DNA from: Algibacter sp. L1A34
GTDB taxonomy: Bacteria > Bacteroidota > Bacteroidia > Flavobacteriales > Flavobacteriaceae
Assembly (NCBI RefSeq): GCF_009796805.1
Contig: NZ_CP047029.1
Location: 1,601,501 to 1,665,500, forward strand
Direction of reading: 5' to 3'
Length of the DNA stretch: 64,000 bases
Part shown: piece after piece, positions 17,845 through 27,250 of the stretch
Layout: every line of letters starts with the position of its first letter
Position numbering within the stretch: the stretch's first letter is position 1
Position numbers and translations under genes: made by a program
The notes under the pieces: generated by a model
What the model was told of the DNA's origin: nothing
The model's database searches: none
Seen by the model: only the letters and a program-made list of their open reading frames with translations

Positions 17845-19971
17845 ATGAAATCACTTGTTTCCTACATCATTTCAAATACCAGTTTATCTGAGCAATCGGT
17901 TAAAAATACGGTCGATTTATTAAATGAAGATTGTACCATTCCCTTTATTTCGCGATACAGAAAAGAGCGTACCGGAAATTTAGATGAGGTCCAAATTGGA
18001 GACATCGTAAAATTTAAAGAACAATTTGAAGCTTTAGAGAAACGGAAAAAAGCAGTTTTAAAGGCTTTAGAAGAACAGGGTGTTTTAACTACGGAATTAA
18101 AACAAAAAATTGAAATTACGCAAGATTTAACAGCTCTTGAAGATTTATACTTGCCTTTTAAGAAAAGCAGAAAAACTAAAGCTGAAAAAGCGCGACTTAA
18201 CGGTTTAGAGCCTTTGGCAAAAATAATAATGAGCCAGAATGCCAGTGATGTAGAATCTATTGCTTTTAAATATGTAAAAGGCGAGGTGTCATCGGTTGAA
18301 GAAGCTTTGGAAGGTGCAAGGCATATTATAGCAGAATGGATCAATGAGCGTGCCGATATTAGAAATAACATTCGTCGTCAGTTAGAACGTTTCGCTATGA
18401 TTTCCACGAAAGTGGTAAAAACAAAAGCTAAAGATGAGGATGCTCAAAAATTCCGTGATTATTTCGATTGGGAAGAAAGTCTGAGTAGAATTCCATCACA
18501 TAGATTATTAGCCATTTTACGCGCAGAAAAAGAAGGTTTTATTCGCGTGAAAGTTGAAATAGATCACGACCGTGCTTTCGATAACATAGAACGTCGTATT
18601 ATTAAAAGTAATAACGCTTGCGCGGAAGAAATCCAGATTGCCATTAAAGATGCTTACAAGCGTTTATTATTACCGTCTTTAAGCAACGAGGCGATGCAAA
18701 TAGCAAAAGATAAAGCCGATGAAGCTGCAATTACTGTTTTTGCTAAGAACTTAAAACAACTTTTATTAGGTTCTCCATTGGGTGAAAAACGTGTTTTAGC
18801 AATAGATCCAGGTTTTAGATCGGGTTGTAAATTGGTGTGTTTAGATGCACAAGGACAATTAAAATATAACGAAACAATATATCCACATCCACCAAAAAGT
18901 GATAGTATTGGTGCTATGAAAAAAATAAGTTCGCTTTGCGATGCTTATAAAATTGAAGCCATTGCCATTGGTAACGGTACGGCATCTCGAGAAACCGAAG
19001 CTTTGGTGCGTAAAGTACATTTTAAAAACGATATGCAGGTTTTTGTAGTTAGCGAAGCTGGAGCGAGTATTTATTCGGCCTCTAAAATTGCGCGAGAGGA
19101 ATTTCCAGATTACGATGTTACGGTGCGTGGATCGGTTTCTATTGGGCGCCGTTTACAAGATCCATTGGCGGAGTTGGTTAAAATAGATGCCAAATCTATT
19201 GGTGTTGGTCAATATCAACACGATGTAGATCAAAATAAACTACAAAAACAATTGGATGTTGTTGTGGAGAATTGTGTAAATGCTGTAGGTGTAAATATTA
19301 ATTCGGCCAGTAAAAGTTTACTGAGTTATGTATCTGGAATTGGTCCAAAATTAGCCGAAAATATTTTTAATTACCGAAATGAAAACGGTGTTTTTAAATC
19401 TAGAGCGGCTATTAAAAAAGTGCCACGCTTAGGCGGAAAAGCTTTTGAGCAAGGTGCTGCTTTTTTAAGAATTAAAGATGCTGCAAACCCGTTAGACGAT
19501 TCTGCAGTGCATCCGGAAAGTTATGCTATTGTTGCTAAAATGGCGAAAGATTTAAAAACATCGGTAGAAGAGTTGATTAGCAATAAAGACCTTCTTCAAA
19601 CTATAAATTTAAAAAACTATTGCACCGAAACTGTTGGTTTATTAACGCTGGAAGATATTGTAAAAGAACTGGAAAAACCAGGTTTAGATATTCGTGAGCA
19701 GGCTAAGGTATTTACCTTTAATCAAAATATAAAAACCATTAACGATTTGCACGAAGGCCAACTGCTTCCAGGTATTGTAAACAACATCACCAACTTTGGG
19801 TGTTTTGTTGATGTTGGTATCAAGGAAAGTGGCTTGATACACGTATCAAACCTTTCCGATAGTTTTGTGAAAGATGTTAATGAGCACGTAAGTTTACATC
19901 AACAAATTATTGTAAAGGTTTTAGAAGTCGATGTTCCGCGAAAGCGTATACAGCTTAAATTGCATAAATAA
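17845..19971 (+). CDS. tex: Tex-like RNA-binding transcription accessory protein
   Basis: 708 residues with the Tex order: N-terminal helical region, YqgF/RNase H-like domain (LAIDPGFRSGCKLV, about residue 322), helix-hairpin-helix segments (SYVSGIGPKLAENIF; KKVPRLGGKAFEQGAAFLRI) and a C-terminal S1 RNA-binding domain (GQLLPGIVNNITNFGCFVDVG). Tex proteins bind nucleic acid and influence transcription; their exact role is unsettled. Length is near the usual 720-780. It is followed by the repeat-rich block and is not in an operon. Confidence 0.95.
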   Translation: MKSLVSYIISNTSLSEQSVKNTVDLLNEDCTIPFISRYRKERTGNLDEVQIGDIVKFKEQFEALEKRKKAVLKALEEQGVLTTELKQKIEITQDLTALEDLYLPFKKSRKTKAEKARLNGLEPLAKIIMSQNASDVESIAFKYVKGEVSSVEEALEGARHIIAEWINERADIRNNIRRQLERFAMISTKVVKTKAKDEDAQKFRDYFDWEESLSRIPSHRLLAILRAEKEGFIRVKVEIDHDRAFDNIERRIIKSNNACAEEIQIAIKDAYKRLLLPSLSNEAMQIAKDKADEAAITVFAKNLKQLLLGSPLGEKRVLAIDPGFRSGCKLVCLDAQGQLKYNETIYPHPPKSDSIGAMKKISSLCDAYKIEAIAIGNGTASRETEALVRKVHFKNDMQVFVVSEAGASIYSASKIAREEFPDYDVTVRGSVSIGRRLQDPLAELVKIDAKSIGVGQYQHDVDQNKLQKQLDVVVENCVNAVGVNINSASKSLLSYVSGIGPKLAENIFNYRNENGVFKSRAAIKKVPRLGGKAFEQGAAFLRIKDAANPLDDSAVHPESYAIVAKMAKDLKTSVEELISNKDLLQTINLKNYCTETVGLLTLEDIVKELEKPGLDIREQAKVFTFNQNIKTINDLHEGQLLPGIVNNITNFGCFVDVGIKESGLIHVSNLSDSFVKDVNEHVSLHQQIIVKVLEVDVPRKRIQLKLHK

Positions 19972-20025
19972 TAATACTATTTTTTACGTGCAGTTTATTG
20001 TTTTAACCATTTGGCTATTTCCTTG

Positions 20026-20115
20026 TTTGTCATTTCGATCGAAGAGACAAATCACATAATATTTTTGGTTGTTTGAGCTACTTTGTATGAATTATCTTAT
20101 AGTCGAAGTGACAAA
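20026..20115. repeat. Palindromic intergenic repeat, copy 1
   Basis: Terminal inverted repeats TTTGTCATTTCGAT (20026-20039) and GTCGAAGTGACAAA (20102-20115) match at 12 of 14 positions when one is complemented. The 90-bp unit lacks any coding frame and looks like a miniature inverted-repeat element. Confidence 0.75.
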
Positions 20116-20135
20116 GGTTAGTGTTTTTTTTCATA

Positions 20136-20200
20136 GAGCTTGTCATTTCGACGATAGGAGAAATCTCATAAACAAGCTCATGATTTGCATTCTCACTAAG
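20136..20200. repeat. Palindromic intergenic repeat, partial copy 2
   Basis: TGTCATTTCGAC, AGAAATCTCATAA and a following GATTTGCATTCTCACT block align in order with the first two thirds of copy 3 (20579-20673). The right terminal repeat is missing. The start of the copy is enclosed by GAGCTTGT (20136-20143) and ACAAGCTC (20172-20179). Confidence 0.65.
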
Positions 20201-20263
20201 TTTGAAGTACCAATTTATACAAATATTTTTTCTTACCTTTAAAACAAAATGCTAAACCCATAA

Positions 20264-20566
20264 AAAGGATTTCACACTTATTATGTTTACATAATTACAA
20301 ATAGATACCGTTCTACATTTTATGTTGGAGTAACCAATAACTTAAAAGAACGTTTACAACAACATAAAACAAACATCATTGAAAAGAAGAAAACATTTGC
20401 AGCAAAATATAATATTGAATTTTTAGTTTATTACGAAAAACATACTTGGATTCAACTAGCCATTGTAAGAGAAAAGGAACTAAAAAAATGGAGACGTGAG
20501 AAGAAATTAGCACTTATAAAAGAAATGAAGCCTTCTTTTACTTTTTTAAATAGTGAGTTTGAATAG
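20264..20566 (+). pseudogene. GIY-YIG endonuclease gene without a start codon
   Basis: A frame of 100 codons from 20264 to stop TAG 20564-20566 encodes a GIY-YIG nuclease domain: YYVYI (the GIY position), FYVGVTN (YIG position), the Arg in KERLQQH and the Glu in VREKELKKWRREKK. This is the small stand-alone UPF0213-like form. Homologues normally begin Met-Lys-Gly-Phe-His; here the codon before Lys-Gly-Phe-His is TAA (20261-20263), and an in-frame ATG at 20249 reaches that stop after four codons. No ATG, GTG or TTG is in frame before residue 80. The rest of the frame is intact, so the loss is recent, or a rare start codon is used. Palindromic repeats flank it on both sides. Confidence 0.75.
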
Positions 20567-20578
20567 ATTTCAACACAG

Positions 20579-20673
20579 TTTTGTCCTTTCGACCAAAGGG
20601 AGAAATCTCATAAAAAAACTCTGGTTTGTATGCTCACTGTTATGGGACTTCTCGTAAAGTCGAAGTGACAAAA
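20579..20673. repeat. Palindromic intergenic repeat, copy 3
   Basis: TTTTGTCCTTTCGAC (20579-20593) and GTCGAAGTGACAAAA (20659-20673) are terminal inverted repeats matching at 13 of 15 positions. The unit starts 13 bases after the GIY-YIG stop codon. Inside it, GAGAAATCTC is a nearly complete palindrome also found in copy 2. Confidence 0.78.
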
Positions 20674-20736
20674 ATTTGATGGGTATGCTCTCTGAGCCTT
20701 TAGTTAAACAACGATACCAAAAAAGATTAACAAAAA

Positions 20737-21579
20737 TCAATCCCGCTTTCTCTTTAAATAAATATTATAAAGCAACCCGAACATTATTAAAAAGACCCCA
20801 AATAAGGTCCACAAAGTATAAATTTCATCAAACCAAAACGCACCAATTATAATCATAAATACAACTTCTAAATATTTTAATGGCACCACTATATTGGTTT
20901 CACTTGCCTGCAAAGATTTCGTCATAAATATCTGGCCAACATATCCAAAAACTCCTAAACTTAATAAAAGTAGCCACTCTGTTAAATTAGGTGTTTTCCA
21001 GTATTTTATAGACATTATCCCTCCAAACAAAAAAGCTAAAACCATAAAATAATTTATGATGATTAATGGGTGTTCTGAATCTCCTAATTTTCGGATTACA
21101 ATAAATATGAGTCCTAAAAAAATGGCTGATAATATTGCAAAAATCACCCCCAAAGAATTAACATCTGCCCCAAATCCTTTAATAACTAAAACACCTAAAA
21201 AAGCGATTACAAACAAAATCCATTGTATTGGTTTTATTTTCTCTTTTAGGTAAAATAACGCAAAAATTGCTGCAAAAATTGGTGATGTATATCGCAATGA
21301 AGCCGCTGTACCCAACGAAAGATAGTTTAATGATTGAAAAAAACATGTTAAAGAAATAACACCAAAAAGACCTCTTAAAAACAATAGTTTTTTATTATTT
21401 CCTAGAATAGGAATCTTAGCTTTTACAATTAACGGCACTGTAAATAATAAAGTTCCTATAGATCTAAAAAATACTATTTGATAAGCACCAAAACCACTAA
21501 GGCATTTTACTACGGCATTCATTAATGAAAATGCAATAACACTCAAAATCATATAAAAAATAGCTGTTGAGCTTTTCAT
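20737..21579 (-). CDS. EamA/DMT-family membrane permease
   Basis: 280 residues with about ten hydrophobic helices and two EamA repeats (first ending near ALFYLKEKIKPIQW, second near GAFWFDEIYTLWT), typical of drug/metabolite exporters of the inner membrane. The Glu in the ALFYLKE motif and the matching FWFDE in the second half are the repeat signature. Substrate not predictable. It stands alone next to the repeat block. Confidence 0.88.
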   Translation of the reverse strand: MKSSTAIFYMILSVIAFSLMNAVVKCLSGFGAYQIVFFRSIGTLLFTVPLIVKAKIPILGNNKKLLFLRGLFGVISLTCFFQSLNYLSLGTAASLRYTSPIFAAIFALFYLKEKIKPIQWILFVIAFLGVLVIKGFGADVNSLGVIFAILSAIFLGLIFIVIRKLGDSEHPLIIINYFMVLAFLFGGIMSIKYWKTPNLTEWLLLLSLGVFGYVGQIFMTKSLQASETNIVVPLKYLEVVFMIIIGAFWFDEIYTLWTLFGVFLIMFGLLYNIYLKRKRD

Positions 21580-21656
21580 AAAAAACTTGTTTCTGGTAAA
21601 TATTAGACGAAAATAGGATTAAACATAAACTTCTCTTCTTCTAATTAAAAAAAGTT

Positions 21657-22052
21657 TTACTTTATTAAAACACCTTTTACTTGCATAAGCGGTAAGGCTT
21701 GTAAGGCTTTCAAATTAACAGTGTTTTCAAGGAGTAAATATGTTTTGTCGAACATTTTATTGCCTTCGAAAAAAGAGACTTTAAAAGTGTTGTTTATCGC
21801 GAATAAATCTTCGTGCATCAATTCTATTTTTGCGTAACTTTTTTTAGGAAGCTTGTCTAGTTTTTTTCTAAAAACAGAAGTTGTTTTTTTTTCAGAATAA
21901 CCACCAGTAACAATCAAGACCATTTCTAAATCAACATCTTTATCGTTTATAATGTAGGCATTCCAGTCTTGAGTTTTATAAATATCGTTGTATTCGTTAA
22001 CTATAGCAACGTAAACATCTTCAACTTTGGGGATTTTAATATCTTCTTTCAT
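21657..22052 (-). CDS. Conserved flavobacterial protein of unknown function
   Basis: 131 residues from ATG 22052 (MKEDIKIPKVEDVYVAIV). A family of similar length with the same order of motifs (KVEDV ... MVLIVTGGYSE ... LMHEDLFAINNTFKVSF ... VKGVLIK) occurs in Flavobacteria and is sometimes mislabelled as a phenylalanyl-tRNA synthetase subunit; nothing here supports that. It looks like a small soluble alpha/beta protein without a signal peptide. It is the last gene downstream of the efflux operon, starting 17 bases after the TetR gene, so cotranscription is likely. Confidence 0.72.
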   Translation of the reverse strand: MKEDIKIPKVEDVYVAIVNEYNDIYKTQDWNAYIINDKDVDLEMVLIVTGGYSEKKTTSVFRKKLDKLPKKSYAKIELMHEDLFAINNTFKVSFFEGNKMFDKTYLLLENTVNLKALQALPLMQVKGVLIK

Positions 22053-22069
22053 TTGGCAAAAATACAAAT

Positions 22070-22663
22070 CTATTCAAAATAAGGATTAGAATATGTGTTT
22101 GAAATAATACCTTTTAAATTATAAACAACCATGTGTTTAAATAAAGTGTCTTTTCCGTATAAATCGAAGAGGTTCTTTTTTTTGAAAGCCACGTTGTCAA
22201 TTCTTAAAAAGTAAATTTTTACAGCTAATCTTAAATTTACATCGGGCTTAATGTGCCCGTTTTTTTGTGCGTCTTTAAGTAAATTGTAAACGGTGGTAAA
22301 GGCTAGTTCTTCAGTGAAATCCTGAAATAATTTGTATGCTTTGGGGTAGTACTTTTCTAAGCCAAAAATGAAAGAGGGCTTGAAGTATTTTAAATACTCA
22401 AACCCTTTTTCGTAAATTAAAACAACACAAAAAACAGGATCGTTACCGTTGCAAGCAACAATCCCATTTATTTTTTCTTTATACTCATTTAATAAACTCT
22501 CTAAACTAGCGCTTACTAAATCTTCTTTATTTTTAAAGAAAGTATAAATTGTTTTTTTAGAAATGCCTAAAGTTTGCGCTATTTCATCTAGTGAAACATG
22601 TTTACTACCTAGTTGAGTAAACTTGTTGATAGCACAACTTAGCAATTCTTTTTTAGTAATCAT
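22070..22663 (-). CDS. TetR-family transcriptional regulator
   Basis: 197 residues: N-terminal TetR helix-turn-helix (SLDEIAQTLGISKKTIYTFFKNKEDL, residues about 24-49) and a ligand-binding C-terminal region. It is 6 bases downstream of the outer-membrane efflux gene and is part of the same operon. It may sense an efflux substrate and repress the operon from the palindrome at 28972-28995, though the GbsR-like protein at the other end is an alternative. Confidence 0.92.
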   Translation of the reverse strand: MITKKELLSCAINKFTQLGSKHVSLDEIAQTLGISKKTIYTFFKNKEDLVSASLESLLNEYKEKINGIVACNGNDPVFCVVLIYEKGFEYLKYFKPSFIFGLEKYYPKAYKLFQDFTEELAFTTVYNLLKDAQKNGHIKPDVNLRLAVKIYFLRIDNVAFKKKNLFDLYGKDTLFKHMVVYNLKGIISNTYSNPYFE

Positions 22664-22669
22664 TTCATT

Positions 22670-24085
22670 TTATTTCCATCCGCCACCAAGTGCTTCGTAT
22701 AAATCTACAATAGAAACTAATTGTTGTAATTTAGTGTCTATTACGTTAAGCTCTGCGCTTAAAGCACTTTGTCTAGCTGTTAATAAATCCAGATAATTTG
22801 CATAACCATTTTTAAGTAACTCTTCGGAGTTTGCTTCGGCGGTGCGTAATGCTTCAACTTCATTAGTTCTAAATTGAAATTTTTCGGTTTCAGCTTTATA
22901 AGTATATAGAGCGTTAGAAACTTCATTTCCAGCAATCAATAGTGTTTTCTTAAAGTTTAATAAAGCGCTTTCTTGATTTGCAAGAGCGACTTCTTTTTGA
23001 GTTTTAAGTTTTCTTTGATTTAATAAAGGTTGTGTTAAACCACCAACTATTGTTGCAAATAATGAGTTTGCATTAAACAAGTTATCTAACTCTAAACTTT
23101 GTAAACCACCAGATGCCGTTAATGTTAATGATGGGTAAAAATTACTGTTTGCCACATTGGTTAACTCAAAAGCATTAATTAAGCCGTACTCGGCCGCCAT
23201 AACATCTGGTCTGTTGTTTAATAATGTTGCAGGAACACCAAGCGCAATATCTTGCTGTATTTTTTGAGTGTCTAAATTGCTACGTTCAAAATGTTGAGCC
23301 GTTCTGCCTAATAAAATACTTAGTGTGTTTTCAGTTTTAAAAATGGCTGTTTCTAAATCTACTTGTAAAGCTCTGGCGCTGTTGTACTGTGCTATATTTT
23401 GGTCTACAGCAACTTGAGTGACTTGTCCCGCATCTTTAAGTGCTTTTATAGTTTCTACACCACTTTTTCTAGTTTCAATAGTTTCTTTAGTCACTTCTAA
23501 TTGTGCATCTAAAGCTAACAGGTTGTAATACGTGTTCGCAATACTAGAAATTAATTGTGTTTTTACTGCTTGATGACCAGAAACACTTTGTAAGTATGCG
23601 GCTTGAGTAGCGCGTTTGTTACTTCTTATTTTTCCCCAGATATCGGCTTCCCATGATAGGTTTGCGGTAACGTCGTAAGTGTCTAAACCGCCACTAAATA
23701 TAGAGCCAAATTGACTGTTTTCTGAATATTCTTGGTGTGTATAATTAGGCCCAACGCTTAATGTTGGAAAATAGCCGGCTTTACCTTGTTTGGCATAAGC
23801 ATTCGCTGCTGCCATTTGCTGAATTGCAATACGGACATCCATATTGTTTTCAAGACCTTCGGCTATGTATTCATTTAAAAACGAATCGGTAAAAATAGTT
23901 TTCCAAGATACATCGGCCATAGAAATACTATCGGTTGGCAAATTATCGGTACGATATAGCGCTTCGTTAGCAATTAATTCTGGTCGGTCGTAATCTTTTG
24001 CAACAAAGCAACTTTGTAAGGTCACTAAAACCAAGCCTAATAGCATGGTTTTAGTGAAGTTTTTATGGTTTATAATTGATTTCAT
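22670..24085 (-). CDS. Outer-membrane efflux lipoprotein, TolC/NodT type
   Basis: 471 residues. Signal peptide ends in lipobox LQSC (Cys26). Two OEP repeats form the trimeric barrel and tunnel; visible motifs are SWEADIWGKI, RPDVMAAEYGL and the C-terminal ANYLDLLTARQSAL. It is the outer-membrane exit duct for the RND pump encoded 5 bases upstream. Length and motifs are normal for the NodT group. Confidence 0.95.
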   Translation of the reverse strand: MKSIINHKNFTKTMLLGLVLVTLQSCFVAKDYDRPELIANEALYRTDNLPTDSISMADVSWKTIFTDSFLNEYIAEGLENNMDVRIAIQQMAAANAYAKQGKAGYFPTLSVGPNYTHQEYSENSQFGSIFSGGLDTYDVTANLSWEADIWGKIRSNKRATQAAYLQSVSGHQAVKTQLISSIANTYYNLLALDAQLEVTKETIETRKSGVETIKALKDAGQVTQVAVDQNIAQYNSARALQVDLETAIFKTENTLSILLGRTAQHFERSNLDTQKIQQDIALGVPATLLNNRPDVMAAEYGLINAFELTNVANSNFYPSLTLTASGGLQSLELDNLFNANSLFATIVGGLTQPLLNQRKLKTQKEVALANQESALLNFKKTLLIAGNEVSNALYTYKAETEKFQFRTNEVEALRTAEANSEELLKNGYANYLDLLTARQSALSAELNVIDTKLQQLVSIVDLYEALGGGWK

Positions 24086-24090
24086 AGTTT

Positions 24091-27000
24091 TTATTCTTCA
24101 ATTGTTTGTACTGCTGGTTTACTAGAAACTTTTTCTTGTAACCATTGAAATAATATAAATAGAATAGGAATTACGAATACTCCTAACATGGTTCCGATTA
24201 ACATTCCTCCTGCGGCACCTGTACCGATAGAGTTATTTCCTTCTGCTCCAACACCTTTTGCTAATACTAATGGCATTAAACCTAGAATAAAGGCAAACGA
24301 TGTCATTAAAATTGGACGTAAACGTGCTTTTGCACCATGGATTGCTGCATCTACAATGCTTTCTCCGTTTTTACGTCTTTGTAGAGCGAACTCTACAATA
24401 AGTATGGCGTTTTTGGCGAGTAGACCAATAAGCATGATTAAGGCAATTTGGAAATAAATATTATTTTCTAAGCCAAAGAACTTAGTACTAATATAGGCTC
24501 CAAATACCCCAAATGGTAGTGATAACACTACGGCAAACGGTAATAGGTAACTTTCGTACTGCGCACTTAACAAGAAGTAAACAAATAGAATACTTAATGC
24601 GAAAATGAATATAGTTTGGTTACCTGCACTTACTTCTTCTCGTGTTAAACCAGAATAAGCAACGGTATAATTGTTTGGTAACTTCGCTACTTCTTCCTCA
24701 ATAACTCTAATCGCATCACCCGTACTAAAACCTGCGTTTGTAGCACCAGTTATAGATGTAGAATTAAATAAGTTAAAACGTGTTACCGATTGTGGTCCAT
24801 AAACACGCTCTAATTTTACAAACTGTGTAATTGGCGTCATTTCACCAGAATCTGTACGTACATACATGCTATTTAAATCATCTACATTTGCTCTGTCGTC
24901 TGGCAAAGCTTGAATATACACTCTAAATTGTTTCCCAAATCGAGAGAAATCTGAAGCGTAAATTCCACCAATATAACCTTGTAATGTTGAGAATATGCTG
25001 TTAATCGGTACACCTTTTTCTTTTGCTAACGGTACATTAACTTCCATTTCGTACTGTGGATAGTTTGTACTGAAAGAGGATTGTGCGTATTTAATTTCTG
25101 GATGTGCCATTAAAGCCATCGCGAAATCTTTATTCGCTTTATCTAAGTCTGAAAACTCGCCACCAAACTTATCTAATAAATTCACCTCAAAACCAGCTGA
25201 ATTACCAAAACCACGAATACTTGGTGGTGAAAAGAAAATAATATTTGCATCTTTTATTCCTGCAGCAACTCCAAATAACTTACCTGTAATGGCTTGTACG
25301 GAAGTTGAAACATCTTCACGGTCGGCCCAATCTGCTAATTTTATAATACCAAAACCATAATTACTACCTGTTCCGTTAATTAAACTTCTACCTTTAATAA
25401 AGTTTACGGCAACAATACCTTCAATATCTTTTATTTTACCGTATAAATCTCTAGAAACAGCATCTGTTCTATCTAAAGAAGAACCTTCTGGTAATGCAAT
25501 ATTTGCGAAAATAATACCTCTATCTTCATTTGGTACAAATCCAGTAGGTGTTGTGTTAGATGCCCAAAAGATTCCAGCAACAGCTAAAATTAATAATAAA
25601 GGCGATACCCATTTTACTTTGTATAAAAAATGAAGTGATTTCCCATATCGGTCAATTGTAGCATTAAAACCACGATTAAAAAGTTTATAAAAACGCTTTA
25701 ATGGACTCTTTCCTTTTAGCTCTTCATCATCTTTATGTGCCTTTAATAATAAGGCACATAATGCCGGACTTAAAGTCAATGCGTTTACTGCTGAAATTAA
25801 AATAGCAATAATTAAAGTAACACCAAATTGCTCGTAAAATACACCTGTAGGACCAGTTACAAACGTTACCGGAATAAATACCGCTGCCATTACCAAAGTA
25901 ATAGATATAATAGCTCCAGATATTTCGTTCATGGCAGTAAGCGTCGCCTTTTTAGGGTTCTTTTCGCCTTGGTCTAATTTAGCATGTACAGCTTCCACAA
26001 CCACAATAGCATCATCTACTACAATACCAATGGCAAGTACTAGCGCGAATAACGTTAACAAGTTAATTGAATACCCGAAAATATTCAAGAAAAAGAACGT
26101 ACCAATAATAGAAACCGGAACGGCAATTGCTGGAATTAATGTAGATCTAAAATCTTGCAAGAAGATAAACACTACTAAGAACACCAATAAGAAGGCTTCT
26201 AATAAAGTACTAATTACCTTTTCGATAGAAGCATTTAAGAATAAACTCGTATCGTAAGGTACAAAAACGTCTAATCCTTCTGGAAGGTCCTTTTTAACCG
26301 ACTCTAAAGTCACTTTAATGTTTTCAATAATTTCTCTTGCATTCGATCCTTTGGTTTGGAAAATACCCATAAAAACCGCTGGATTACCCATACTCATAGC
26401 GTTAGCTGCATAAGATTGTGCGTCTAACTCTATAGTTGCCACATCGTTTAGACGTAGAAACTCTCCATCACCTAAGGCTTTAATAACGATGTCTGCATAT
26501 TGTTGTTCATTTTTAAAACGTCCTCCATAAGTTAATGTGTATGAAAACGCTTCACCATTATTCTGACCTAAAGAACCTGCAGCTGCTTCTAAATTTTGTT
26601 CTGCTAATGCTGCTGTAATATCTGAAGGTATTAAACCATAGGTTGCTAGTTTGTCAGGTTTTAACCAAATACGCATAGCATAATCTTGTTGGGAGAATAA
26701 ACTAACATCTCCAACACCACTAATACGTTGCATAGCAGGTACTACGTTTATTTTTAAGTAATTCTGAATAAATGTAGCGTCATAATCTTCATTTTCAGAA
26801 TACATTGAAATAAACATTAAAGCACTCGTTTCTTGCTTTTGTGTTATTACACCAGTTTGAATAACCTCTTGAGGTAATAAAGCACTTGCACGTGACACAC
26901 GGTTTTGAACGTTAACTGCAGCAATATCTGCATCTACTTCTTGATTAAAGTAAACGGTGATTTCTGCTGTACCTGTATTAGATGCTGTAGAGGTAATGTA

Positions 27001-27228
27001 ACTCATACCTTCCACACCATTAATTTGTTCTTCTATAGGTATAATTACACTCTCTAAAACAGTTTCTGCATTGGCTCCTGCATAAGATGCCGTTACTTTA
27101 ATTGTTGGTGGTGCAATATCTGGATACTCTTCTATAGGCAGACTCGATATACTAATAACACCAAGTACTACTATGATAATAGAAATTACCGTTGAAAGAA
27201 CCGGTCTTTCAATAAATGTTTTTAACAT
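24091..27228 (-). CDS. RND efflux transporter, HAE1 (AcrB-like)
   Basis: 1045-residue inner-membrane proton-driven pump. Twelve transmembrane helices and two large periplasmic loops fit the sequence. Proton-relay Asp-Asp pair is in TM4 (GIVVDDAIVVVEAVH), and GLLAKNAILIVEFA with RLRPILMT are conserved C-terminal motifs. It works with the membrane fusion protein and TolC-type duct encoded on either side. HAE1 pumps export hydrophobic and amphiphilic drugs; the specificity here is unknown. Confidence 0.97.
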   Translation of the reverse strand: MLKTFIERPVLSTVISIIIVVLGVISISSLPIEEYPDIAPPTIKVTASYAGANAETVLESVIIPIEEQINGVEGMSYITSTASNTGTAEITVYFNQEVDADIAAVNVQNRVSRASALLPQEVIQTGVITQKQETSALMFISMYSENEDYDATFIQNYLKINVVPAMQRISGVGDVSLFSQQDYAMRIWLKPDKLATYGLIPSDITAALAEQNLEAAAGSLGQNNGEAFSYTLTYGGRFKNEQQYADIVIKALGDGEFLRLNDVATIELDAQSYAANAMSMGNPAVFMGIFQTKGSNAREIIENIKVTLESVKKDLPEGLDVFVPYDTSLFLNASIEKVISTLLEAFLLVFLVVFIFLQDFRSTLIPAIAVPVSIIGTFFFLNIFGYSINLLTLFALVLAIGIVVDDAIVVVEAVHAKLDQGEKNPKKATLTAMNEISGAIISITLVMAAVFIPVTFVTGPTGVFYEQFGVTLIIAILISAVNALTLSPALCALLLKAHKDDEELKGKSPLKRFYKLFNRGFNATIDRYGKSLHFLYKVKWVSPLLLILAVAGIFWASNTTPTGFVPNEDRGIIFANIALPEGSSLDRTDAVSRDLYGKIKDIEGIVAVNFIKGRSLINGTGSNYGFGIIKLADWADREDVSTSVQAITGKLFGVAAGIKDANIIFFSPPSIRGFGNSAGFEVNLLDKFGGEFSDLDKANKDFAMALMAHPEIKYAQSSFSTNYPQYEMEVNVPLAKEKGVPINSIFSTLQGYIGGIYASDFSRFGKQFRVYIQALPDDRANVDDLNSMYVRTDSGEMTPITQFVKLERVYGPQSVTRFNLFNSTSITGATNAGFSTGDAIRVIEEEVAKLPNNYTVAYSGLTREEVSAGNQTIFIFALSILFVYFLLSAQYESYLLPFAVVLSLPFGVFGAYISTKFFGLENNIYFQIALIMLIGLLAKNAILIVEFALQRRKNGESIVDAAIHGAKARLRPILMTSFAFILGLMPLVLAKGVGAEGNNSIGTGAAGGMLIGTMLGVFVIPILFILFQWLQEKVSSKPAVQTIEE

Positions 27229-27250
27229 AACTAAATAAGTTTATGGTTTT

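Noticed and set aside
21657-22052. Phenylalanyl-tRNA synthetase annotation for the small protein after the TetR gene
   Set aside because: The protein is 131 residues and has no class II synthetase motif; the name seems to be a propagated database error.
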